A stretch of 22,167 nt of DNA, from positions 1-22,167 of the IMG/VR virus record IMGVR_UViG_3300030116_003717; one strand, given 5' to 3'. The translations under genes and the position numbers were made by a program. The DNA comes from a virus. Shown piece by piece: positions 12,894 to 19,372 of this stretch. A model generated the notes under the pieces. That model ran no database searches. It was not told the DNA's origin and was given only the letters and a program-made list of their open reading frames with translations. Every line of letters begins with the position of its first letter. The first letter of the stretch is position 1.

Positions 12894-13299
12894 GGTATAC
12901 CATAACATAACTCCTATCTTCATGTGGACTGATAGGAAAAGACTTTTCCGCCATCTATGCAAGACCAAGCCACCACTACCACTTATTCTTAGTTTCTTAG
13001 TAGCAAATAGGAAGGATATGGAACAAAGTAAGTGGCGTAAGTTAAATGGTATTTTAGATTTGCCTGATGAAATCGCTTACGGTTTGTTATGTGCTATTGT
13101 TGAGCCACGCAGACAAAGAATAAATTGGCCTAAAAAAAAGTCACAAGCGCCGATTGTTCCTTTGCCGTTTCGTCACGATGATTTTTATTATCGGCAAATT
13201 ATGGAAAATGATATGACAGTTAGGAACGAGGTAAGACTTAAGAATAAAGAATTACCGAAGTGGCTTAAGAAAACTATGGAAAAGGATGAGTGGTTGTGA
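12886..13299 (+). CDS. Hypothetical basic helical protein, 137 aa
   Basis: ATG 12886 has AGGA nine bases upstream; an ATG at 12877 in frame would add three residues. Helical, with PLPLILSFLVANRKDMEQSKW and LPDEIAYGLLCAIVEPRRQR. Net basic, Trp- and Lys-rich tail (LPKWLKKTMEKDEWL). No motif. Its place before the replication genes hints at a replication or late-transcription accessory role, but nothing in the sequence proves it. Confidence 0.75.
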   Translation: MSEVYHNITPIFMWTDRKRLFRHLCKTKPPLPLILSFLVANRKDMEQSKWRKLNGILDLPDEIAYGLLCAIVEPRRQRINWPKKKSQAPIVPLPFRHDDFYYRQIMENDMTVRNEVRLKNKELPKWLKKTMEKDEWL

Positions 13300-13463
13300 T
13301 GATGTATATAATTAATACAATAATACTTCTTCTTTGTTCGTGGTTGTTCGGCAAGGTAATGAATTTATTCACAATACCTATGGCGCATGAAGTGGCAGCG
13401 CAAGCAGACGGTGATGATACCTTTGTCAATTCCGCTATGTTCCTTTCCATAGGAACCGAATGA
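13299..13463 (+). CDS. Single-span membrane protein, 54 aa
   Basis: ATGATG start overlapping the upstream TGA by one base. Residues 2-25 (MYIINTIILLLCSWLFGKVM) form one membrane helix or an uncleaved signal, followed by a polar tail (AQADGDDTFVNSA). Its stop is followed at once by the TATA box of the next gene. Function unknown. Confidence 0.6.
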   Translation: MMYIINTIILLLCSWLFGKVMNLFTIPMAHEVAAQADGDDTFVNSAMFLSIGTE

Positions 13464-13464
13464 C

Positions 13465-13471
13465 TTATAAA
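13465..13471 (+). promoter_or_regulatory. TATA box, leaderless start at 13494
   Basis: TTATAAA 29 bases before the ATG at 13494. The distance fits leaderless mRNA, but the GCGTG extension of class 2 is absent (ACAAG instead), so this operon may be regulated separately. Confidence 0.55.
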
Positions 13472-13493
13472 CACAAGGGTTATCTTCTTAAGT

Positions 13494-13898
13494 ATGAGCG
13501 CCAACAATAAAAGAATCAGAAGAATCATTGTTGATTTGTTGTTTGAGTTTGGCCCATCGACAAAGGAACGCATGGCTGAATTATTAAACCAAAAGAAAAG
13601 TGTCAGAAGCATCCCTTCGCCACATACTTTATCAGCATTGTTATCAAAGAACCCACAGATAGTAGCAGTAGGTAGTGAGGAAGTCGAAAACGTGGTTGGT
13701 ATAAAGGCCAAGCATCTTATCTATGACATTAATCGTAAGTTAATAAAAACTAAGGATGATATAACATATACACGCACGCCTACTATAATGACACCCGCAC
13801 AAAAAAAGTTGTCACAGAAATGTTCTTGTGGCAGACACAGGGTTTTTCCCGAAGGACACGATAAATGTCTGATATGTATAAGGTCGGAATGTTTATAG
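13494..13898 (+). CDS. Winged-helix + zinc-ribbon regulator, 134 aa
   Basis: Basic N-terminal helix (NNKRIRRIIVDLLFEFG), then STKERMAELLNQKK, and a recognition-type helix PSPHTLSALLSKNPQIVAVG (41-60) with wing to about residue 85: the wHTH design repeated in this window. The C-terminus adds C110-x-C112, C125-x2-C128 and C133, a zinc ribbon. The pairing of a wHTH with a ribbon suggests a transcription factor, perhaps TFE- or TFB-like in mode, though no direct homology is claimed. Monocistronic, with its own TATA box; the stop lies within the next promoter. Confidence 0.8.
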   Translation: MSANNKRIRRIIVDLLFEFGPSTKERMAELLNQKKSVRSIPSPHTLSALLSKNPQIVAVGSEEVENVVGIKAKHLIYDINRKLIKTKDDITYTRTPTIMTPAQKKLSQKCSCGRHRVFPEGHDKCLICIRSECL

Positions 13899-13903
13899 GC
13901 GTG
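13892..13903 (+). promoter_or_regulatory. Class 2 promoter, leaderless start at 13921
   Basis: TTTATAGGCGTG, 29 bases from first base to ATG 13921. The TAG stop of the upstream gene lies inside it. Heads genes 13921-15474. Confidence 0.7.
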
Positions 13904-13920
13904 GTTGTGCTAGATACAAC

Positions 13921-14157
13921 ATGGCAAGTAGGGCAGCAAGCACAACTCATGTTGAGTATGAGTTATTGAATTACATAGGAACGCACATCTATTTAGATGA
14001 CTTAATGCATCAGATGATACCGGAAGGTGATGCAGTAGCAGAAAAGCGCTTTGTAAAAGGCGCACAGAATATCACCAAGTATCTGCAAAATATGGCAGAC
14101 CGAAGGGTTCATAGACTTCCTAAGACTCACCCTGACTATAGGGGGAAAGATGAATGA
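13921..14157 (+). CDS. Small HTH-like protein, 78 aa
   Basis: Leaderless ATG. A first helix (VEYELLNYIGTHIYLDDLMH), an acidic loop, and a helix AQNITKYLQNMADRRVHRLP (48-67), which looks like a winged-helix recognition element; the end is basic. Possibly a DNA-binding regulator, simpler than the split wHTH set. ATGA overlap with the next gene. Confidence 0.7.
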   Translation: MASRAASTTHVEYELLNYIGTHIYLDDLMHQMIPEGDAVAEKRFVKGAQNITKYLQNMADRRVHRLPKTHPDYRGKDE

Positions 14158-14696
14158 ATATATTTATATTAGACACCGACCCCACCGCGTCAGCACAGAT
14201 GTATTGCGACAAGCATATCCCTAAAATGTGTGTCGAGTTGCTTCAGCAGTTAGGTTCTGCCGTCATACGACACGGTGCAACCCCCGACATGATGCCACTT
14301 ACCAAAAAAGGCACACCACTTAAGGGCGGGTATCACAATCATCCTTGCACCCGTTGGTGTGGCGACAGTCAAAATAACTTCCTATGGGCGGCACAACACG
14401 GTCTTGCTCTATGTGACGAGTATACTAAGAGGTTCGGCAAGACTCACTTCTGCGAGGCAGGTATAGAGCAACTATATACTATGTTTCCTATCATACCCGA
14501 AGGCGACCTAACACCCTTCGCTCTCGCTATGCCCGATGAACACAGGCCCGTAGCCTGTCACATTAAAGAAGGCTATCTCTTTCATGCAACAGGACAAACT
14601 GCGGTGCGAGCATACCGTGACTACTACCACGCCAAGACCTTTGCTAAGTGGGACAAGGGAACGCCCGCTCCTAATTGGTGGATGGGTGCGCTATGA
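14154..14696 (+). CDS. Pyr_excise-like phage protein (pyrimidine-dimer glycosylase family?), 180 aa
   Basis: Begins MNIFILDTDPTASAQMYCDK-H: acidic D7 and D9, then C18-D-K-H21, followed by YHNHPCTRW (60-68), NNFLWAAQHGLALCDEYTKR-FGK (74-96), AMPDEHR (125-131), AYRDYY (153-158) and P-x-P-x-W near the end. I know this order from many tailed-phage and cyanophage proteins, often linked to the pyrimidine-dimer DNA glycosylase family (PF03013). If active, it would remove UV damage, useful in surface water. The enzymatic role is inferred and the N-terminal catalytic residue was not verified. Confidence 0.8.
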   Translation: MNIFILDTDPTASAQMYCDKHIPKMCVELLQQLGSAVIRHGATPDMMPLTKKGTPLKGGYHNHPCTRWCGDSQNNFLWAAQHGLALCDEYTKRFGKTHFCEAGIEQLYTMFPIIPEGDLTPFALAMPDEHRPVACHIKEGYLFHATGQTAVRAYRDYYHAKTFAKWDKGTPAPNWWMGAL

Positions 14697-14812
14697 GTGA
14701 ACGATGGTATTTAGACCACATGGGAGTAATGGCATTTTGGCGCACGGTTATGGGCGTGGTTAACATAGCAATTGCAGGTTTAATTGCGTTAAAAGTATTT
14801 GAAGTGATTTAA
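14693..14812 (+). CDS. Single-span membrane microprotein, 39 aa
   Basis: ATGA overlap with the upstream stop. Short polar start (MSERWYLDHM), then one hydrophobic helix (VMGVVNIAIAGLIALKVFEVI). TAATG overlap with the next gene. Function unknown. Confidence 0.6.
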   Translation: MSERWYLDHMGVMAFWRTVMGVVNIAIAGLIALKVFEVI

Positions 14813-15111
14813 TGTTAGCACCAAAGAGCATCAAATGTAAGATGTGCAACAATAGATTCTCTAACCCTGTTAGGAAAAAGTCAAGCATAGTGATAGTCAC
14901 TTGCGACCCATGCAGACAAAGTATGTTTTCTGCTAAAACTATTCGTAGGCAGAAAAGACAAGCGGCCGCACAGAAGAAAAAGCCGGTTGAGGCTACTAAA
15001 CAAGCACCAAAGACACGTAAAGTTAAGGTAAAAGAAAGCACGCCAAAGGAAAGCGTGAAGAAAACCCCACAACGAAAGGCTAAAATAACATTAAATTCAT
15101 TTAGGAGTTGA
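14812..15111 (+). CDS. Zinc-ribbon protein with Lys-rich tail, 99 aa
   Basis: C9-x2-C12 and C31-x2-C34 form a zinc ribbon in the first 35 residues. From residue 44 on the chain is highly basic and low in complexity (RRQKRQAAAQKKKPVEATKQ and KTRKVKVKES), like a histone tail, so it likely binds DNA or RNA without sequence specificity. Could condense DNA or act in transcription. A TAATG overlap couples it to the membrane peptide. Confidence 0.75.
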   Translation: MLAPKSIKCKMCNNRFSNPVRKKSSIVIVTCDPCRQSMFSAKTIRRQKRQAAAQKKKPVEATKQAPKTRKVKVKESTPKESVKKTPQRKAKITLNSFRS

Positions 15112-15120
15112 GGAAAGTAT

Positions 15121-15474
15121 ATGCTACCCGGAGTTGAAATATCTAATATAATAGAAATGGTGCTAAATACCGACAGAAGTGAGGAAATAAATAGAGTCCT
15201 GACTGATGCTAATATACAGGAAGCCACTTTCATAAAGAATCTTCTATGGGTCGCTGCCGACCCCGACTACCAAGAAGGCCAAGACGAAAAGTTAGACGGT
15301 ATTATAGCCGAAAATCCGCTAGACAATCGTTTCTTACAGGGAATAATGACTGCTATTGTCATGGTTCTTGCGGCAGAACGACCATTTTACGTTAACAACC
15401 CGAATCATCTCATACTTGCGAAACTATATGAGGCCGCTAATGCGTTGATGTTAGAGCAATCAACAGGTTTATAG
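15121..15474 (+). CDS. Hypothetical helical protein, 117 aa
   Basis: ATG after GAGGA about ten bases upstream. All-helical, acidic (EISNIIEMVLNTDRSEEINR, LDNRFLQGIMTAIVMVLAAE). The hydrophobic stretch near residues 74-84 is too short for a clear membrane helix. The stop lies inside the class 2 promoter of the clamp loader gene. Not recognised. Confidence 0.75.
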   Translation: MLPGVEISNIIEMVLNTDRSEEINRVLTDANIQEATFIKNLLWVAADPDYQEGQDEKLDGIIAENPLDNRFLQGIMTAIVMVLAAERPFYVNNPNHLILAKLYEAANALMLEQSTGL

Positions 15475-15479
15475 GCGTG
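15468..15479 (+). promoter_or_regulatory. Class 2 promoter, leaderless start at 15497
   Basis: TTTATAGGCGTG, identical in all 12 bases to the copy at 13892, and again 29 bases before the ATG (15497). Drives the clamp loader gene. Confidence 0.75.
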
Positions 15480-15496
15480 ATTTACTACTGTATGTT

Positions 15497-16417
15497 ATGG
15501 CAGTATGGAGTGTTAGTCTTAGACCCAAGTTAGATGAGATTGCCGGACAAGATGAAGCAAAGGACTTTCTTAAAGATTGTTTGGCAACGGGTGGTGACAT
15601 TCCACATCTATTGTTTCATGGTCCCGCAGGTGTAGGTAAAACAAGCATGGCTTATGCTCTTTCTTCTGAAATGGAACAACCTTTGCATATCTTCAATGCA
15701 AGTAGCAAGGACACAAGAGGGATAGAGTTTATCGAGCGTGATGTGACACCGATAGCAAGAAGCGGTGTGAATGCTATCATAGTGTTGGATGAAGCAGACC
15801 AAATAACCAAGTCAGCACAGATGGCACTCAAAGGCGTGTTGGAAAACTGCTCTTGCATCTTTGTTCTAACGTCTAACAACCCCACCGGAATCATAGAGCC
15901 GTTGAAGTCACGTTGTGTGTCATTCTCATTCAAACCTATTAATGATGCAGACGCAAAACAAGCACTAATTAACACTCTATACAAAACTGACTTTATACTT
16001 ACAAAGGATGTTCCTAGTTTTGTATTCGATAATATAATCGCAAGCCACAAAGGAGACTTGCGTGCTATGGTTAACGCACTACAAGCATATGTCACTATAG
16101 CAAAAAAGCAGGGCGACACAGAAGCGTTAAAGTTTATCGAAACCACATTGAACGACCATGTGTTTGACAACGATAAGTTTTACAATTATCTTAACGACAA
16201 AGATTTTTCTAGCGCATACAAAATGATGTATGATTTTGGCCGACTTAGAATTGTGCTAAAACAAATTATGAGACATTCCATTGACAATGATGCTGACATG
16301 AGGGTTGTTTCTCATGTCGTCACGGCATTCCGAGACTTACAATTTGGTATGCCCGAAGATGTCGTAGTCGCCGGTTTCTGTAAGAATATGGTGCAGACGA
16401 CACCTTTATATGCGTGA
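15497..16417 (+). CDS. rfcS: Replication factor C small subunit-like clamp loader, 306 aa
   Basis: Loads the sliding clamp onto primed DNA. AAA+ motifs in order: R-P-K-L-D-E-I-A-G-Q (9-18, box II), Walker A GPAGVGKT (42-49), Walker B IIVLDEAD (94-101), sensor 1 TSNN (125-128) and the SRC arginine-finger motif (138-140). The last 100 residues are helical, as in RFC collar domains. Length is near the 310-330 of archaeal RFC-S. No large subunit (RFC-L) is seen in the window, so it may act as a homopentamer or join host RFC-L. Single gene under a class 2 promoter, directly before SSB, RecA-like, PCNA and PolB genes. Confidence 0.93.
   Translation: MAVWSVSLRPKLDEIAGQDEAKDFLKDCLATGGDIPHLLFHGPAGVGKTSMAYALSSEMEQPLHIFNASSKDTRGIEFIERDVTPIARSGVNAIIVLDEADQITKSAQMALKGVLENCSCIFVLTSNNPTGIIEPLKSRCVSFSFKPINDADAKQALINTLYKTDFILTKDVPSFVFDNIIASHKGDLRAMVNALQAYVTIAKKQGDTEALKFIETTLNDHVFDNDKFYNYLNDKDFSSAYKMMYDFGRLRIVLKQIMRHSIDNDADMRVVSHVVTAFRDLQFGMPEDVVVAGFCKNMVQTTPLYA
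16405..16416 (+). promoter_or_regulatory. Class 2 promoter before the replication operon
   Basis: TTTATATGCGTG, one difference from the previous copy; it overlaps the TGA of the clamp loader gene. GTG 16436 is 31 bases from its first base, which supports this GTG over the ATG at 16445. Heads 16436-22167. Confidence 0.65.
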
Positions 16418-16435
16418 TTGACAAGGGAATTTTAG

Positions 16436-17614
16436 GTGGCAAGAATGAAAGACACTATGGTTAACAATATGGCAAAGTCGCTCAATGTGAGCGTTGAAGC
16501 ACTACAAGAGAAGGCGCAAGAAGTCCTAACACAACAGGGTTCAGCGTGGGAAAAGGCAGGTAAGTCAGCAGACGACTGTGACATCCTAGCACTTAGGGTT
16601 GCCGCAAGGCAAATCAACACGGCTAACGCCGCACTTAGAAGAGCAGGTGCGGAAAGTGTAGCAGGTATGTTCGTTTCCTGTCCACGACCGAAGGAGTGGG
16701 GTAAGATACTTTACAACAAGATGAAGAATCAACTGACCGGCGCTGATGGTAATGCGGTTCATGCATTAGTCAATAGCGGTGCTATCGTTGTGTTTGAGGA
16801 CAACCACGATGGCACATACTCTCGGATGGCTATGGAAGAGTTTGGTGGCGATGGCACAGTATCAGAATTGCCAAGACACACTATGCGAATAGATGAGAAC
16901 ACTCACTTCTATGTAGTGTGGGACAAGAGCAACCCAACTTTCCCATCCGGTGACGCTAACTTCAAGTATGGTAAGCCGCGACCACAGGATGAGAGGGAAC
17001 GCACTTCACTATTCCTTACGACAGAAGGTAAACTACTAACTGTCAAGGCACAGGGTAATGCTGCTGACATTCAGCACGATACTTTTACGCCCGGAACCAT
17101 ACCACTCAAGGTAGGTGCTAACGGAACGACTGCTTATTGCAGACCAAATGTTTCGGTGCTAACGCCCGATGACAGTCTCACAAGCAAATTCCCACAGTCA
17201 CCGCTTGATATGGTGAAGGGAGATACACTACCATTTGATTACTTAGATAGTGTTGATGCTTTAGTCGCTTACTATGATGAACACAACGGTAAAGACGGTT
17301 GGTGGGATAGAATGGTTGCCGTATCAACGGAAGTCATTCACATTGACCCACGCGATAACGGTGGTATGGTGCTTGTTTGTGCTGACCTTGACATGGCATC
17401 CGCCGCACCAACCATTGACGTTTACGTTGACGGTTCGGTTGACTTCGCCGTAGGAACAAAGTGCCTACTTGTCGGACAGACATGGAGAACACAAGAGGAT
17501 GAGCAAAGACTTAGCGTTGCGGGTTGGTGGGCTTACGATGTTATCGAAGCAGAAAAGACTCAGCAACCGTTGTTTGACGATGATATGACTATCGAACAGG
17601 AGTATGGATACTGA
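16436..17614 (+). CDS. Putative ssDNA-binding protein, RPA/OB-fold type, 392 aa
   Basis: GTG start from the promoter distance. Residues 14-66 are helical; the centre is beta-rich (GTYSRMAMEEFGG, THFYVVWDKSN, SLFLTTEGKLLTVKAQGNAA). Near residues 290-350, VAVSTEVIHIDP ... GMVLVCADLD ... FAVGTKCLLVGQTWR has the strand spacing of an OB fold (last strand G-x-K-x-x-L-V-G). The C-terminus is an acidic tail ending in aromatic residues (DDDMTIEQEYGY), as in SSBs that recruit partners. First in the operon with RecA-like, PCNA and PolB genes. The OB call is by pattern; no zinc ribbon is present. Confidence 0.8.
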   Translation: MARMKDTMVNNMAKSLNVSVEALQEKAQEVLTQQGSAWEKAGKSADDCDILALRVAARQINTANAALRRAGAESVAGMFVSCPRPKEWGKILYNKMKNQLTGADGNAVHALVNSGAIVVFEDNHDGTYSRMAMEEFGGDGTVSELPRHTMRIDENTHFYVVWDKSNPTFPSGDANFKYGKPRPQDERERTSLFLTTEGKLLTVKAQGNAADIQHDTFTPGTIPLKVGANGTTAYCRPNVSVLTPDDSLTSKFPQSPLDMVKGDTLPFDYLDSVDALVAYYDEHNGKDGWWDRMVAVSTEVIHIDPRDNGGMVLVCADLDMASAAPTIDVYVDGSVDFAVGTKCLLVGQTWRTQEDEQRLSVAGWWAYDVIEAEKTQQPLFDDDMTIEQEYGY

Positions 17615-18591
17615 TGTCAGCGTGGGGAAAGGTGGATAATTCCACGGTAAAAGAAACTGCACCCGCAGTCCCTAAGATTGTATACAACAGGGATTACTAC
17701 GCTAATCTCTTTAACAGTCAAAGGGCTACCCATAACGAAGGCCGCTACGCTTTAGTGGGGCATGAGAACACCTGCAAGACAGGACTCGCTTGCTATCTGC
17801 TTGAGCCTGAGATAGAATCAGGTAAGACTATCTATGTTTTAGATGTGGATAACTCCGCTATGTCAACTATTGGCGACCTGTATCCTGACAAGGAGAACAT
17901 CATTGTTCTTCCCCTGCTTGATGAGATGGATGACTCTATCTTCAACGAGGACAATAGCGTAAACTACCTACAACTGATTGAGAAGACAAAGTATTTCATC
18001 AATGTGATTGCAGATTCCATCAAGGAAGGTGCAGAAGTAGGCGGTGTTATCTTTGACGGCGGTTCGACTTTCCTAAAGTGGTGCGAGTTTGCTATGAGAG
18101 CGGCACTACTACGCAAGGGCGTTATCGAGGAAGAGTCTGACACCTTCAATCAGAAGGAGTGGCGAGAGCGCAACAAGTTGAACCGTGACGTTCTTGATAG
18201 ACTGCACGCACTACCCGTTGGTAAGATATTCAACACCTTCCACTTGAAGGCCGTTCAACAGTATATGAACGATGGAACCGGTAAGAAGGTTCTAATGACT
18301 GTGGGCGAAAGACCTGATTGGGAGAAGGGAACGATGCGCCGATTCTCTCAGCAGATATTCCTATCTCGCTTTATGAAGAAGGCAGACGAAGCCGCCGGAG
18401 TCAAGGGCGACCGAAGTTTAGCAGACGGCGAGTGGTGTGTCAAGGCTACCATCGAAGAGATGAAGGGCAGATACATCGAGTTTGTAGGACAGACACATAC
18501 GATTCTAACAGTAAAAGACGGGAAGGCTACATGGTTTGGTCTTCCGTTCTTGCGGAGTGATTTAGATGACACTAAGAATACAAAAGAATGA
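17614..18591 (+). CDS. RecA-like ATPase, Sak4/RadA type, 325 aa
   Basis: Single-domain RecA-fold ATPase. Walker A at residues 49-56 is GHENTCKT: the Lys-Thr is kept but the preceding Gly is Cys. Then TIYVLDVDNS (72-81) and Walker B GVIFDGG (144-150), where the family usually has hhhD-[SG]. FNTFHLKAV (206-214) fits the strand-4 Gln/His switch, then a strand VLMTVGERPDW. It lacks the N-terminal helix-hairpin-helix of cellular RadA, like phage Sak4 recombinases, which pair with SSB to promote annealing or exchange. The adjacent SSB candidate agrees. TGATG overlap upstream and a 26-base overlap with PCNA. Confidence 0.85.
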   Translation: MSAWGKVDNSTVKETAPAVPKIVYNRDYYANLFNSQRATHNEGRYALVGHENTCKTGLACYLLEPEIESGKTIYVLDVDNSAMSTIGDLYPDKENIIVLPLLDEMDDSIFNEDNSVNYLQLIEKTKYFINVIADSIKEGAEVGGVIFDGGSTFLKWCEFAMRAALLRKGVIEEESDTFNQKEWRERNKLNRDVLDRLHALPVGKIFNTFHLKAVQQYMNDGTGKKVLMTVGERPDWEKGTMRRFSQQIFLSRFMKKADEAAGVKGDRSLADGEWCVKATIEEMKGRYIEFVGQTHTILTVKDGKATWFGLPFLRSDLDDTKNTKE

Positions 18592-19372
18592 GTTAACAGA
18601 CCTACTAAAGAAGGCACAACGAAAGACCGTTCATGGTCCTTTGGTTGAGTCTTGTATTCTAAGTCACGATGGCGAGCAAACTTTGGATATTGTATCGCTT
18701 GTTAAAGACGGCGTTTCAAGTGTCGCAAAGTTTACGGTAAAAGTAAATGGCAACGCGCAAGAAATACCGATACCAAACATAACTGATTTGTTAGGTGTGT
18801 TAAAGTATCACGGTCAGACAGTAATTTTAGACTATGACGATAATAATAGGCTAAAAGTAAAGTCAGGCAGTAAGACTACTACTATCACCGCAAGCCGTGA
18901 TGCTATCGCTTATTCTTCTTCACCCGAAAGTATAGATGTATGGCATAGTCATTCTATCAAGATAGCACACAAGATAAATACAGAAACAATGTCATATGAG
19001 AGCGCAAATGGAACGATAGCATCCTACTTTGTAATAGTAGCAGACTCCACGGATTTGTTTGAGGCTTTGCGTTGCGATGGTATGAACGGCAAGAAGACAG
19101 GAAAGTATAAGTTTATCTTCGATGCTGATGGCTTCCATATAGAAACAGGCACGGAATTGAAAGGTCTGACTAAGGCTACAATCAATGAGTATGACGTTGG
19201 TAAACACACAATGTGCTTTGAGGGCGGTCTTGAGGAATTGATGAAAGTAGTGATGGGAGAAGTTGAATTGGGTTTCCTACACTTTACTGAAAGAAAGGGG
19301 GCCGCAGGTGAATGGGGTCTTATCATCTCTATGGATGAAGATTTCGTATTCCAAACATCGGTGATAGCATGA
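18566..19372 (+). CDS. pcn: PCNA-like sliding clamp, 268 aa
   Basis: ATG with GGAGTGA five bases upstream, in the end of the RecA-like gene. The pattern of two similar halves fits PCNA: a first helix ELTDLLKKAQRK, strand VESCILSHDG (where PCNA has a similar strand near 35), SSVAKFTVKVNG, the linker region around 115-125, then second-half helix DLFEALRCDGMN, KYKFIFDADGFHIETG (similar to F-x-x-D-x-x-G-x-x-x-x), and a C-terminal sheet (WGLIISMDEDFVFQTSVIA). Length is slightly above archaeal PCNA (about 245-250 aa). Diverged, so assignment leans on context: RFC-S two genes upstream and PolB directly downstream (ATGA overlap). Confidence 0.83.
   Translation: MTLRIQKNELTDLLKKAQRKTVHGPLVESCILSHDGEQTLDIVSLVKDGVSSVAKFTVKVNGNAQEIPIPNITDLLGVLKYHGQTVILDYDDNNRLKVKSGSKTTTITASRDAIAYSSSPESIDVWHSHSIKIAHKINTETMSYESANGTIASYFVIVADSTDLFEALRCDGMNGKKTGKYKFIFDADGFHIETGTELKGLTKATINEYDVGKHTMCFEGGLEELMKVVMGEVELGFLHFTERKGAAGEWGLIISMDEDFVFQTSVIA

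Noticed and set aside
14892-14905. CACTTGCGA resembling the class 1 core
   Set aside because: No TATA at the required spacing; encodes a Cys-containing zinc ribbon stretch, so coding constraint explains it.
14760-15233. 157-aa open frame on the minus strand (also others, such as 15652-16170 and 21156-21791)
   Set aside because: Opposite to well-supported + strand genes, Cys/Leu/Ser-rich with no domain; mirror frames of real coding DNA.
15410-15421. TCATACTTGCGA resembling the class 1 12-mer
   Set aside because: 9 of 12 matches but no TATA element 30 bases downstream, inside coding sequence.
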